DNA from: Nocardioides sp. URHA0020
GTDB lineage: Bacteria > Actinomycetota > Actinomycetes > Propionibacteriales > Nocardioidaceae
NCBI RefSeq assembly: GCF_000620705.1
Contig: NZ_KK211169.1
Coordinates: 285,895-349,894 of the forward strand
DNA length: 64,000 nucleotides
Direction of reading: 5' to 3'
Numbering within the stretch: the first letter of the stretch is position 1; each line of letters starts with the position of its first letter. This document shows, one piece after another, positions 1 through 8,282 of the stretch. Under the pieces are notes generated by a model. The model had not been told where the DNA came from and did not search any database. It saw nothing but the letters and a program-made list of their open reading frames with translations. The position numbers were made by a program, and so were the translations under genes.

Positions 1-11
1 TCGGGTGCGGG

Positions 12-51
12 GGTCTCGACGACGCTCGCTGGCGCTCGCTGCTCGACCACC
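12..51. repeat. Intergenic palindromic repeat, Nocardioides-like type
   Basis: A palindrome-rich stretch runs from GGTCTCGACGACGC to GCTCGACCACC, with near-repeated GCTCGCT units around its centre. It sits beyond the 3' end of the esterase gene. Repeats of this kind are, from memory, scattered between genes in Nocardioides genomes. The family assignment is recall, not computed. Confidence 0.55.
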
Positions 52-61
52 GGGACCCCCG

Positions 62-77
62 GGTGGTTTCAACCACC
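62..77. terminator. Short inverted repeat at the esterase stop codon
   Basis: GGTGGTT, a 2-base loop and AACCACC form a perfect 7-bp inverted repeat that contains the esterase stop codon. The same arms flank the repeat at 8898-8943. It could act as a transcript-end hairpin for the operon that finishes here, although no T-tract follows. Confidence 0.4.
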
Positions 78-1013
78 GGCGTGGAGGACCTTCCGGAAGA
101 GGGCGCAGGTCTCGTCGATGGCGGCTTGGGCGGCGGGGGAGTGGCGGCCCATGTCGACGAAGCCGTGGATCATGCCGTCGAAGGTGCGGACCTCGACGGG
201 GACGCCGGCGGCCGAGAGGGCGGCGGCGTAGGCGAGGCCGTCGTCGCGGAGGGGGTCGAACTCGGCGACCACCACGACGGCCGGGGCGAGTCCGGCGAGG
301 TCGCCGTGCAGCGGCGCGAGGCGCGGGTCAGCGGCGTCGACGTCGGTGAGGTGGCCGACGTACTGCTGGTCGAACCAGACCATGGTGTCGATGTCGAGGA
401 AGTAGCCGGTGCCGTTCTCGGTGTGGGAGGCGTAGCTGCCCCGACCGTCGGTGACCGGGTAGAGGAGCAGCTGCCCGGCGAGCTGGACACCCTCGTCGCG
501 CATGGTCTGGGCGACCACGGCGGACAGGTTGCCGCCGGCGCTGTCACCCGCGACGGCGAGGCGCGGGTCGCCACCGAGGGAGTCGAGCGACGTCGAGGCC
601 CAGCGGGTCGCGGCGACGGCGTCCTCGAGGCCGGCCGGCCACGGGTCCTCCGGCGCGAGCCGGTAGTCGACGGAGACGACCACGGCCGCGCACTCGTTGG
701 CCAGCGTGCGGGCCGTCAGGTCGTGGGTGTCGAGGTCGCCGATCACGAAGCCGCCGCCGTGCAGCAGCACGATCGTCGGCAGCGGACCGGGCAGTGCGGG
801 GCGGTAGACGCGGGCCGGTCGTGGCCCGGCGCCGCCGGGAACGGTGATGTCCTCGACGGAGTCCACCTCCGGCAGCGACTCCGGCGGCCGTGCGTCGACG
901 GTGAGCGCGCGGAAGCCGGCGCGCGCCATCTCCGGCGTGCCTGCCGACATGGGCGGCAGGCCGGCGGACTCGATGAAGTCGAGCAGTCCCTGGAGGTGCG
1001 GATCGAGCGGCAT
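69..1013 (-). CDS. Alpha/beta hydrolase, HSL-type (class IV) esterase
   Basis: A 314-residue protein with the hormone-sensitive-lipase family signature. The oxyanion motif HGGG is at 85-88, the nucleophile motif GDSAGG has Ser158, and the probable acid and base are Asp253 (EFDPLRD) and His283 (MIHGF). Enzymes of this family hydrolyse short-chain acyl esters or lactones. There is no signal peptide, so it is probably cytoplasmic. It is the last gene of the eight-gene minus-strand operon, 9 bases after the acyl-CoA dehydrogenase at 1023-2174, so it may release an acid or open a lactone that feeds the pathway. Its stop codon lies inside the inverted repeat at 62-77. The family is certain; the substrate is not known. 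Confidence 0.9.
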   Translation of the reverse strand: MPLDPHLQGLLDFIESAGLPPMSAGTPEMARAGFRALTVDARPPESLPEVDSVEDITVPGGAGPRPARVYRPALPGPLPTIVLLHGGGFVIGDLDTHDLTARTLANECAAVVVSVDYRLAPEDPWPAGLEDAVAATRWASTSLDSLGGDPRLAVAGDSAGGNLSAVVAQTMRDEGVQLAGQLLLYPVTDGRGSYASHTENGTGYFLDIDTMVWFDQQYVGHLTDVDAADPRLAPLHGDLAGLAPAVVVVAEFDPLRDDGLAYAAALSAAGVPVEVRTFDGMIHGFVDMGRHSPAAQAAIDETCALFRKVLHAGG

Positions 1014-1022
1014 GGTGTCTCC

Positions 1023-2174
1023 CTAGGTGAACGCGTTGATGCCGGTCTCGGCGCGGCCGATGAGCAGCTTCTGGATCTGGCTGGTGCCCTCGTAGAGGGT
1101 CATCACGCGGGCGTCCCGGAGGTACTTCTCGGCCGGGTACTCGTCGACGTATCCGGCTCCGCCGTACACCTGGATCGCGTTGTTGGCGGCGCGTACGGCG
1201 GCCTCGGACGCGAACAGCTTGGCCTTCGACGCAGCGGTGCCGAACGGCTCACCGCGGTCGATCAGGTCGGCGCAGCGCCAGACCAGGAGCCGCGCCGCGT
1301 CGGCGTCGACGGACATGTCGGAGATCAGTGCCTGCACGAGCTGGAAGCCGGCGAGCGGCTTGCCGAACTGCGTGCGGGTGGTGGCGTACTCGACCGAGCT
1401 CTCGAGGCAGCCCTGCACGATCCCGACGCACCCGGCACCGACGGCGACCCGGCCCTTGTCGAGCGTCGTCATCGCGATCTTGAAGCCCTTGCCCTCCTCG
1501 CCGAGGAGGGCGGACGCCGGAAGGCGTACGTCGGAGAGGAACAGCTCGGCCGTGGCCTGGCCGCGCAGCCCGAGCTTGCCCTTGATCTCGCGCGCCTCGA
1601 AGCCGGGCGTGTCCGTCGGGACCAGGAACGCCGAGACGCCGCGCGGGCCGTCGTCGCTGGTGCGGGCGAAGACGAGCGCGACATCGGCCCAGGTGCCGTT
1701 GGTGATGAAGAGCTTCTGACCGTTCAGGACGTAGTCGCCGCCGTCCTTGCGGGCCCGCGACGTCAGGTTGCCGGCGTCCGAGCCCGTGTCGGGCTCGGTC
1801 AGCCCGAAGCACCCGAGTGCGGTGCCGCTGGAGATCCGCGGCAGCCACTCCTGCTTCTGCTCCTCGGTGCCGAAGCCCAGGACCGACTTGCCGAAAAGGC
1901 CGCTGGACACCGACACGATGCCCCGCAGCGCGGAGTCGGCCCGGCCGAGCTCCTCCATGCCGAGCACGTAGGTCAGGTAGTCGCCGCCCAGGCCGCCGTA
2001 CTCCTCGGGGATGGTCAGCCCGAAGAACCCGATCTCGGCCATCTTCGCGATGATGTCGAGGTCGACCGCCTCGTCGCGGTCCCACCGGGTCCGGTGGGGG
2101 ATCGCCTCGCGGTCCAGGAAGTCGCGGGCGAGGTCGCGGAACGCCTGCTGCTCCTCGTTGAGTGTCAGGTCCAT
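1023..2174 (-). CDS. Acyl-CoA dehydrogenase (383 aa)
   Basis: A full-length acyl-CoA dehydrogenase with an N-terminal helical domain, a middle FAD/substrate domain (CFGLTEPDTGSDA and FITNGTWAD motifs) and a C-terminal helical domain. The motif YEGTSQIQ places the usual catalytic base at Glu362. It should introduce an alpha-beta double bond into an acyl-CoA and pass electrons to ETF. This is the most conventional of the four paralogues in the operon, of the type used for short or branched chains. It starts one base after the end of the preceding gene, so translation is likely coupled. Confidence 0.93.
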   Translation of the reverse strand: MDLTLNEEQQAFRDLARDFLDREAIPHRTRWDRDEAVDLDIIAKMAEIGFFGLTIPEEYGGLGGDYLTYVLGMEELGRADSALRGIVSVSSGLFGKSVLGFGTEEQKQEWLPRISSGTALGCFGLTEPDTGSDAGNLTSRARKDGGDYVLNGQKLFITNGTWADVALVFARTSDDGPRGVSAFLVPTDTPGFEAREIKGKLGLRGQATAELFLSDVRLPASALLGEEGKGFKIAMTTLDKGRVAVGAGCVGIVQGCLESSVEYATTRTQFGKPLAGFQLVQALISDMSVDADAARLLVWRCADLIDRGEPFGTAASKAKLFASEAAVRAANNAIQVYGGAGYVDEYPAEKYLRDARVMTLYEGTSQIQKLLIGRAETGINAFT

Positions 2175-2175
2175 G

Positions 2176-3228
2176 TCATGCTCCTGGTGCTGGCAGGTCG
2201 ACGAGTACGGCGAGCGCGGCGCGGTGCGCCTCGGAGGAACCGAGCAGCAGCGCGTCGGCCTTGGCCCGCTTGAGGTGCAGGTGGGCGGGGTGCTCCCAGG
2301 TCATGCCCAGACCGCCGTGCAGCTGGACGGCCTCCTCGACCGCGTGCACCGCGACCTCGCCGCAGAAGGCGGCCGCGACCGCGACCGCGATCGGAGCGTC
2401 GGCGTCGTCGGTCGCCAGCGTCGCCGCGGCGTACCGAGCGGCCGCATCGGCCTGCTCCACCTCGGCGTAGAGGTCGGCGAGCCGGTGCTTGAGGGCCTGG
2501 AAGCCGCCGACGACACGGCCGAACTGCCGGCGCTCCTTGAGGTAGCCGATCGTCGTCTCGAGCGCCCAGCGCGCGACGCCGACCTGCTCGGCGGCGAGCA
2601 GTCCGGCACCGGTGAGCAGGGCCCGGTCGATCGCGGCGGCCGCGTCGTCGGAGACCAGGGTCCGCTCGGCCCCCGAGAGGTCGACCTCGCCGAGCGGGCG
2701 GGTCATGTCGAGCGAGGAGAGCCGGGTGGAGGTGGCGCCGCGTACGGCGTACAGCGCGTCGCCCTCGGGCAGCAGCAGCACGTCCGCGGGCAGGCCGACG
2801 GTCGTGAGCGCGGCCGGTCCGTGGTGCCGCGCGGTCGGGCGGACCAGCAGCGCCGCCGTGTGCTCGCCGGAGGCGAGCGACGGCAGGATCGTGGTGTCAC
2901 CCAGCGCCGCGAGCAGGGTGGTCGCGACGACGCTCGACGTCAGGTACGGCGACGGCGCGGCCGCCCGGCCGAGCTCCTCGAGCACGGCCGCGGCCTCGAC
3001 CGCGGACGCGCCGGCGCCACCGAGGGACTCGGGGACCAGCAGCCCCGGCAGGCCGAGCTCGACGAACGCCGACCACAGCGGTGCGGACACGTCGTCCGTG
3101 CCGTCGTAGAGAGCGTTCACGCGGTCGGTCGGCGCGTGCCTGTCGAGCACCTTGCGCACCGACGCGCGCAGGTCGGTCTCGACGTCGTCGGCCAGCAGGC
3201 TGACGTCGGCAGGAGCGGTGAGGCTCAT
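2176..3228 (-). CDS. Acyl-CoA dehydrogenase-like subunit lacking the catalytic Glu (350 aa)
   Basis: A 350-residue acyl-CoA dehydrogenase homologue starting at an ATG that overlaps the preceding stop codon (ATGA). The C-terminal domain is clear (RRQFGRVVGGFQALKHRLAD, QLHGGLGMTWEHPAHLHLKR). Where active enzymes carry a Glu before the Gly-Thr turn, this one reads LLLGSSEAHR, so the usual base is missing. Paired genes of this kind, one with and one without the base, form heterotetrameric dehydrogenases in actinobacterial steroid catabolism (the ChsE1-ChsE2 type). I infer it pairs with the product of 3225-4403. The frame upstream of this ATG belongs to a different reading frame of that gene. Confidence 0.88.
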   Translation of the reverse strand: MSLTAPADVSLLADDVETDLRASVRKVLDRHAPTDRVNALYDGTDDVSAPLWSAFVELGLPGLLVPESLGGAGASAVEAAAVLEELGRAAAPSPYLTSSVVATTLLAALGDTTILPSLASGEHTAALLVRPTARHHGPAALTTVGLPADVLLLPEGDALYAVRGATSTRLSSLDMTRPLGEVDLSGAERTLVSDDAAAAIDRALLTGAGLLAAEQVGVARWALETTIGYLKERRQFGRVVGGFQALKHRLADLYAEVEQADAAARYAAATLATDDADAPIAVAVAAAFCGEVAVHAVEEAVQLHGGLGMTWEHPAHLHLKRAKADALLLGSSEAHRAALAVLVDLPAPGA

Positions 3229-4403
3229 CGGGGGAGGTCCTTCCACGGCACGTCCTTGTCGACGCGGTGCTCGGTGGGCAGGCCGAGGACACGCTCGGAG
3301 ACGACGTTGCGCAGCACCTCCGACGTCCCGCCCTCGATCGAGTTGCCCTTGGCGCGCAGGTAGCGGTAGCCGGCGTCCTTGCCGAAGAAGTCGACGCGGG
3401 TCGGCCGCTTCATCTCCCAGCTCTCGTAGCGCAGCCCGTCGTCGCCGAGCAGGTCGACCTCCAGGCCGGAGAGCTGCTGGTTGATCCGCGCGAAGGAGAG
3501 CTTCATCGCCGAGCCCTCCGGGCCGGGCACGCCGGCGGCCATCTTCTGCCGCAGCCGGGTGGCCGTGATGCGGGCGACCTCGGTGTCGATCCAGCCGCGG
3601 AGCAGGCGCTCGTGGGTCTCCGCGGTGCGCAGCTCGGGGCGCTCGCGCCAGGTCTTCGCGACGTTCATGACCATGCCGAACTCGCGCGGGAACGCACCAC
3701 CGCCGATCGCCACCCGCTCGTTGGAGAGCGTCGCGTTGGCGACCTTCCACCCCTCGCCCACCGCGCCCAGCCGGTCGGCGTCGGCGATCCGCGCATCGGT
3801 CAGGAAGACCTCGTTGAACTCGGCCTCGCCGGTGATCTGGCGCAGCGGACGCACCTCGACCCCCGGGTCGTGCATGTCGAGGAGGAAGTACGACAGCCCT
3901 GCGTGCTTGGGCTGGTCGGGGTCGGTGCGCACGATCAGGATCGCCCGGTCGGCGATGTGGGCCGACGACGTCCAGACCTTCTGGCCGTTGACGATCCAGG
4001 TATCGCCGTCGAGCACCGCCCGCGTCGACAGGCCCGCGAGGTCGGAGCCGGCCCCCGGCTCGGAGAAGAGCTGGCACCACACCTCCTCGCCGCACCACAG
4101 CGGGCGCAGGTAGCGCTGCTTCTGCTCCTCGGTCCCGAAGGCGAGGATCGTGGGTGCGGCCATGCCCAGGCCGATGCCGATCTTGCGCGGGTCGTTGTCG
4201 GGGGCACCGGCGGCGTGGAAGGCCTTCTCCACGATCGGCTGCATCCCCCGTGGCAGCCCGAGGCCGCCGAGTCCCTCCGGGAAGTGCACCCAGGCGAGAC
4301 CGGCGTCGTAGCGCGCGTGCAGGAAGTCGAGCCGCTCGGTCGACGCCGCCGGGTGGGCCTCGAGGAGCGCGGCGACGCGGGCGACGAGCTCGGTCTCATC
4401 CAT
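3225..4403 (-). CDS. Acyl-CoA dehydrogenase (392 aa), probable partner of the 350-aa subunit
   Basis: A 392-residue acyl-CoA dehydrogenase with the QLFSEPGAGSDLAG and NGQKVWTSSAH motifs of the FAD domain. The C-terminal IEGGTSEVLRN motif has Glu357 as the candidate catalytic base. It overlaps the upstream gene by 8 bases and the downstream gene by 4, so all three are translationally coupled. It resembles the FadE proteins of sterol side-chain or branched-acid breakdown more than the straight-chain enzymes. The exact substrate cannot be read from the sequence. Confidence 0.92.
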   Translation of the reverse strand: MDETELVARVAALLEAHPAASTERLDFLHARYDAGLAWVHFPEGLGGLGLPRGMQPIVEKAFHAAGAPDNDPRKIGIGLGMAAPTILAFGTEEQKQRYLRPLWCGEEVWCQLFSEPGAGSDLAGLSTRAVLDGDTWIVNGQKVWTSSAHIADRAILIVRTDPDQPKHAGLSYFLLDMHDPGVEVRPLRQITGEAEFNEVFLTDARIADADRLGAVGEGWKVANATLSNERVAIGGGAFPREFGMVMNVAKTWRERPELRTAETHERLLRGWIDTEVARITATRLRQKMAAGVPGPEGSAMKLSFARINQQLSGLEVDLLGDDGLRYESWEMKRPTRVDFFGKDAGYRYLRAKGNSIEGGTSEVLRNVVSERVLGLPTEHRVDKDVPWKDLPR

Positions 4404-5637
4404 CGGTGGTGTGCTCCGCGGTGTGGCGGGCGATCTCGGTCTTGGCCAGCGAGTTCTTGTGCACCTCGTCGGGGCCGTCGGCGAAGCGCAGGGTGCGGAT
4501 CCCGGCGTACGCCGACGCGAGCGGGAAGTCCTCCGAGAGACCGCCGGCGCCGTGCACCTGGATGGCCTTGTCGAGGATCCACTGCACGGTCTGGGGAGTG
4601 GCGATCTTGATCGCCTGGATCTCGGTGTGGGCGCCGCGGTTGCCCACGGTGTCCATCAGCCACGCGGTCTTGAGCACCAGCAGCCGCAGCTGCTCGATGC
4701 GCACCCGGGACTCGGCGATCCAGTCGCGGATCACGCCCTGGTTGGCGAGCGGCCGGCCGAAGGCGACGCGCGAGGCCGCACGCTGGCACATCAGCTCGAT
4801 GGCCGACTCGGCCACGCCGATCGCGCGCATGCAGTGGTGGATGCGCCCGGGGCCCAAGCGGGCCTGCGCGATCGCGAAGCCGGCACCCTCCTCGCCGATG
4901 AGGTTGGAGACCGGGACGCGGACGTCGGTGAACCTGAGCTCGGCGTGCCCGCCGTGCTCGTGGTCGTCGTACCCGTAGACGGTCATGCCCCGCAGCACCT
5001 CGAGGCCCGGGGTGTCGCGGGGCACGAGCACCTGGCTCTGCTGCCGGTGCCGCGACGCCGAGGGGTCGGTCTTGCCCATCACGATCATGATCTCGGCGTG
5101 CGGGTTCATCGCGCCGGTGATCCACCACTTGCGGCCGTTGAGGACGTACTCGTCGCCGTCCCGCTCGATCCGGGTCTCGATGTTGGTGGCGTCCGACGAG
5201 GCCACGTCGGGCTCGGTCATCGCGAAGGACGACCGGATCTCCGCTGCCAGCAGGGGCCGGAGCCACCGCTCCTTCTGCTCCGGGGTGCCGAAGAGCGACA
5301 GCACCTCCATGTTGCCGGTGTCGGGCGCCGCGCAGTTGAGCACGGCGGGCGCGAGGTGCCCGGCGTGGCCGGTCAGCTCGGCGAGCGGCGCGTACTGCAG
5401 GTTCGTCAGGCCGGGGCTGTCGGCGTGCTCGCGGGGCAGGAAGAGGTTCCACAGCCCGAGCTCGCGCGCCTCGGCCTGGAGCTCCTTGAGGATCGGCGCC
5501 TCCGACCACGCCCAGCGGTCGTCGAGCTCGCCGAGCTGCTGGTGGAAGACCGGGCCGGACGGCACGATCCGCTCCGCCATGAAGGTCGAGAGCCGGTCGT
5601 GCAGCTCGGTGGTCCTGTCGTCGAGACCGAAGTCCAT
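4396..5637 (-). CDS. ACAD10/11-like acyl-CoA dehydrogenase (413 aa)
   Basis: A 413-residue acyl-CoA dehydrogenase of the ACAD10/11 type. Visible motifs are FAMTEPDVASSDATN, NGRKWWITGAMNP and, at the C-terminus, FADGPDEVHKNSLAK in place of the common YEGT motif. In mammals ACAD10 and ACAD11 fuse this domain to an APH-type kinase domain. Here the kinase is the separate gene immediately upstream, one base away. In the levulinate pathway of Pseudomonas putida the equivalent LvaC acts on a 4-phosphoacyl-CoA. That role is inferred from the neighbour and the motif. Confidence 0.9.
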   Translation of the reverse strand: MDFGLDDRTTELHDRLSTFMAERIVPSGPVFHQQLGELDDRWAWSEAPILKELQAEARELGLWNLFLPREHADSPGLTNLQYAPLAELTGHAGHLAPAVLNCAAPDTGNMEVLSLFGTPEQKERWLRPLLAAEIRSSFAMTEPDVASSDATNIETRIERDGDEYVLNGRKWWITGAMNPHAEIMIVMGKTDPSASRHRQQSQVLVPRDTPGLEVLRGMTVYGYDDHEHGGHAELRFTDVRVPVSNLIGEEGAGFAIAQARLGPGRIHHCMRAIGVAESAIELMCQRAASRVAFGRPLANQGVIRDWIAESRVRIEQLRLLVLKTAWLMDTVGNRGAHTEIQAIKIATPQTVQWILDKAIQVHGAGGLSEDFPLASAYAGIRTLRFADGPDEVHKNSLAKTEIARHTAEHTTDG

Positions 5638-5638
5638 G

Positions 5639-6694
5639 TCAGTCCTCTGCTCGGTGTTGGCCGAGGGCGTCGAGCCCCGCGGCGATCAGTGGGTCGAAGC
5701 CGGCGCCGATCTGGTCGAAGCCGGCGCCGACGGTCTGGCCCTGGAGGTAGCGGAAGTTGATGCCTTCGAGGATCACCGCGAGCTTGAAGTAGGCGAGCCC
5801 GAGGTGGAAGCCCATGTCGCCGAGGTCGCGGCCGCTGGCCGCGGCGTACCTCTCGAGCTGGGTGGCGGTGTCCGGGTAGCCCGGTGCGGTGCTGACGTCG
5901 GAGACCAGCCCGCTGCCCGGGAGCGAGGCGAGCCGGTCGTAGACGAGCAGCAGCGCGATGTCGGTGCGGGTGTCGCCGAGCGTCGCCATCTCCCAGTCGA
6001 CGACGGCCTTGATCTGGTCGTCGTCGCCGGTCAGCAGGTTGTCGAGGCGGTAGTCGCCGTGGACGATCCCGACGTACTGCCCCGACGGGTCGGCGTCATC
6101 GCCCGGCACCCGCTCGGTGAGCCGACGGTGCAGCTCCTCGGCGTCCGGGTGCTCGCGGGTCTTCGAGCCCTCGAGCTGCTTGCCCCACCGGCGCACCTGA
6201 CGCTCCAGGAAGCCGGCCGGCCGGCCGAGCCCGTCGAGCCCGACCGCAGCGGGGTCGACCGCGTGCAAGGTGGCGAGGACGTCGACCATTCGGCCCGCGA
6301 TGGCGGCGGTGCGCTCAGCGCCGAGGGGCTCGAGCTGGGTGCGGTTCCGGTACGCCGTGCCGATGATCCGCTCCATCACGTAGAACGGCGCGCCGAGCAC
6401 CTCCGGGTCCGCGCAGTGCGCGTACGTCGTCGGCACCGGGACGTCGGTCGGCACCAGGGCGCTCATCGCCGTGAACTCCCGCCCCATGTCGTGCGCGGTG
6501 GCCTGCACGTGGCCGAGCGGCGGGCGACGCACGATCCACCACGACGCACCGTCGGTGACCTCGTAGGTCAGGTTGGACCGGCCGCCGGCGATCACCTGGC
6601 CGCTGAGCTCGCCGTCGATCTCGCCGGGGCGCTGGGCGTCGTACCAGCGGCGGAAGACGTCGAGGTCGAGGCCGGGGATGTCCTTCGTCTGCAT
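5639..6694 (-). CDS. APH-family phosphotransferase, ACAD10/11- or LvaA-type kinase
   Basis: A 351-residue aminoglycoside-phosphotransferase-fold kinase. The catalytic loop VHGDYRLDNLL and the metal-binding VVDWEMATLGD are intact. The ATG at 6694 overlaps the preceding stop by one base (TGATG). Homologues next to or fused with acyl-CoA dehydrogenases phosphorylate the 4-hydroxyl of 4-hydroxyacyl-CoA. Drug resistance is unlikely given the operon. The next gene encodes the matching ACAD10/11-like dehydrogenase. I see no small LvaB-like partner gene. Confidence 0.9.
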   Translation of the reverse strand: MQTKDIPGLDLDVFRRWYDAQRPGEIDGELSGQVIAGGRSNLTYEVTDGASWWIVRRPPLGHVQATAHDMGREFTAMSALVPTDVPVPTTYAHCADPEVLGAPFYVMERIIGTAYRNRTQLEPLGAERTAAIAGRMVDVLATLHAVDPAAVGLDGLGRPAGFLERQVRRWGKQLEGSKTREHPDAEELHRRLTERVPGDDADPSGQYVGIVHGDYRLDNLLTGDDDQIKAVVDWEMATLGDTRTDIALLLVYDRLASLPGSGLVSDVSTAPGYPDTATQLERYAAASGRDLGDMGFHLGLAYFKLAVILEGINFRYLQGQTVGAGFDQIGAGFDPLIAAGLDALGQHRAED

Positions 6695-7491
6695 CACGGC
6701 GCTCCTGCCTCGTCGACCTTCTGCTGCAGCCGGCGCATGCCGCCCAGCCACCGGTCCGTGTCGGCGGCGCGAGCGGCGTAGTAGCCCGCCACCTCCGGGT
6801 GGGGCAGGACCAGGAAGCGGCCCTCGGCGATGGCGGCGACGGCCGCGTCCGCGACCGCCTCCGGGGGCAGCGCGCTGTCGCGGGAGAGCAGTGCCTGCAG
6901 GGGTCCTGCGTCCTCGAGCATCTTGGTCTGCACGCCCTGCGGGCAGATCGCGTGCACGTCGACCCCGCGCGCGCCGTACGTCACGGAGAGCCACTCGGCG
7001 AAGCCGACGGCGGCGTGCTTGGTGACGGAGTACGGCGCGCTGCCGATCATCGTGAGCAGTCCGGCCGCCGACGCGGTGACGACGAACCGGCCGCCGAGGC
7101 CGTCGTCCAGCCAGCGCGGCACCAGCTCGCGCGCCGCCCGCACGTGGGCCATCACGTTGACGTCCATGACTTTGTCCCAGACGTCGTCGGGCGTCTGCAG
7201 GCTGTCGGTGCCACCGGCGCCGTCGATGCCGGCGTTGGCGAAGAAGACGTCGATCCGGCCCAGGGCCTCGGTCGCGGAGCCGATGACGGCCCGCACCCCC
7301 TCGGTCGAGGAGACGTCGCCCGGCACCGGCGTGCCGCCGATCTCCGCGGCGACCGCGCGGGCGTTGTCGGCGTCGAGGTCGTTGACGACGACGCGGGCGC
7401 CCTCGGCGGCCATCCGGACGGCCAGGGCGCGACCGATGCCACGCCCGGCCCCGGTCACGACGATTCCCTTGCCGTGGAGCTGCTCGGTCAT
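6694..7491 (-). CDS. Short-chain dehydrogenase/reductase (265 aa)
   Basis: A classical SDR with a cofactor motif (TGAGRGIG near the N-terminus), NAG, a catalytic Ser within TASAAG and YSVTK for the Tyr-Lys pair. The Asp after the second strand (VVNDLDADN) suggests NAD(H) preference. The ATG overlaps the stop of the preceding SDR by one base. In this operon it could interconvert a keto- and a hydroxyacyl-CoA. The C-terminal stretch (LPHPEVAGYYAARA) is common in actinobacterial SDRs of unknown substrate. Confidence 0.9.
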   Translation of the reverse strand: MTEQLHGKGIVVTGAGRGIGRALAVRMAAEGARVVVNDLDADNARAVAAEIGGTPVPGDVSSTEGVRAVIGSATEALGRIDVFFANAGIDGAGGTDSLQTPDDVWDKVMDVNVMAHVRAARELVPRWLDDGLGGRFVVTASAAGLLTMIGSAPYSVTKHAAVGFAEWLSVTYGARGVDVHAICPQGVQTKMLEDAGPLQALLSRDSALPPEAVADAAVAAIAEGRFLVLPHPEVAGYYAARAADTDRWLGGMRRLQQKVDEAGAP

Positions 7492-8243
7492 CACACGCCG
7501 CCGGTCAGGGTGACGCCGCCGTCGAGGACGACGGTCTGGCCGGTCAGCCAGGCGGCGTCGTCGGAGAGCAGGAAGGCGACCGACCCGGCGACGTCCTCGG
7601 GGACGCCGAGGCGCTTGAGCGGGTAGGCGCGCGACACCTCCTCCTCGCGACCCTCGAAGAGCAGGCTGGCGAACTGGGTCTTCACCACCGCCGGCGCGAC
7701 CGCGTTGACGCGGATCGTCGGGCCGAGCTCGACGGCGAGCGACTCGGTGAGGCTGATCATCATCGCCTTGGAGGCGCCGTACATGGAGATGCCCGGCGCG
7801 GGCCGCACCCCCGAGACCGAGGAGATGTTGACGATCGCGCCCCCGTGCTCGCCCATCCAGGCGGCGTACGCCTCCTGCGCCCAGGCGAGCGCGCCGAGCG
7901 CGTTGACCTCGACGATCTTGCGGGCCGCGCCGAGGTCGATCTCGATCAGGGGTCCGGCGACCGGGTTGATGCCGGCGTTGTTGACCAGGAAGTCCAGGCT
8001 GCCGAACGTCTCGAGGGTGCGGCGTACGGCGTCGGCGCGGTGCTCCGGGTCGTCCGCCTTGCCGGCCACGGCGATCGCGTGGTCCGGTCCGCCGAGGACG
8101 GCGACCGCCTCGTCGAGCGCCTCCTGCTTGCGGGCCGTGAGGCACACCCGGGCGCCCTCGTCGACCAGCCGCTGGGCGATGCCCAGCCCGATGCCTCGGC
8201 TGGCTCCGGTGACGATCGCGACCTTGCCGTCCAGTCCCTGCAC
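7491..8243 (-). CDS. Short-chain dehydrogenase/reductase (250 aa), first gene of the operon
   Basis: A 250-residue SDR with TGASRGIG, NNAG, a Ser in NISSVSG and YGASK, ending in the DGG region typical of FabG-like enzymes. The start is the GTG at 8243, because AAGGAG lies 8 bases before it. Arg in CLTARKQ after the second strand suggests NADP(H). It is the promoter-proximal gene, and the TetR-type operator lies just upstream at 8267-8280. A role in oxidising or reducing a beta- or gamma-hydroxyacyl-CoA is likely but not proven. Confidence 0.9.
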   Translation of the reverse strand: MQGLDGKVAIVTGASRGIGLGIAQRLVDEGARVCLTARKQEALDEAVAVLGGPDHAIAVAGKADDPEHRADAVRRTLETFGSLDFLVNNAGINPVAGPLIEIDLGAARKIVEVNALGALAWAQEAYAAWMGEHGGAIVNISSVSGVRPAPGISMYGASKAMMISLTESLAVELGPTIRVNAVAPAVVKTQFASLLFEGREEEVSRAYPLKRLGVPEDVAGSVAFLLSDDAAWLTGQTVVLDGGVTLTGGV

Positions 8244-8266
8244 GTGTGCGCTCCTTGTCGTTTGAC

Positions 8267-8280
8267 TAAGCGCTTGCTTA
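8267..8280. promoter_or_regulatory. Probable TetR operator between divergent genes
   Basis: TAAGC-GCTT-GCTTA is a perfect 5-bp inverted repeat with a 4-bp spacer, unusually AT-rich for this DNA. It lies 23 bases upstream of the SDR start and 2 bases before the TetR ATG. The TetR protein probably binds here, repressing both its own gene and the eight-gene operon until an acyl-CoA ligand appears. Confidence 0.6.
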
Positions 8281-8282
8281 CC

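Noticed and set aside
63..2273. Plus-strand open frame of 736 codons opposite the esterase and dehydrogenase
   Set aside because: Low-complexity composition, no ribosome site, and it is opposite two genes with intact catalytic motifs.
5639..6694. Aminoglycoside resistance gene
   Set aside because: The kinase fold is shared, but the gene is locked in an acyl-CoA catabolic operon next to an ACAD10/11-like dehydrogenase.
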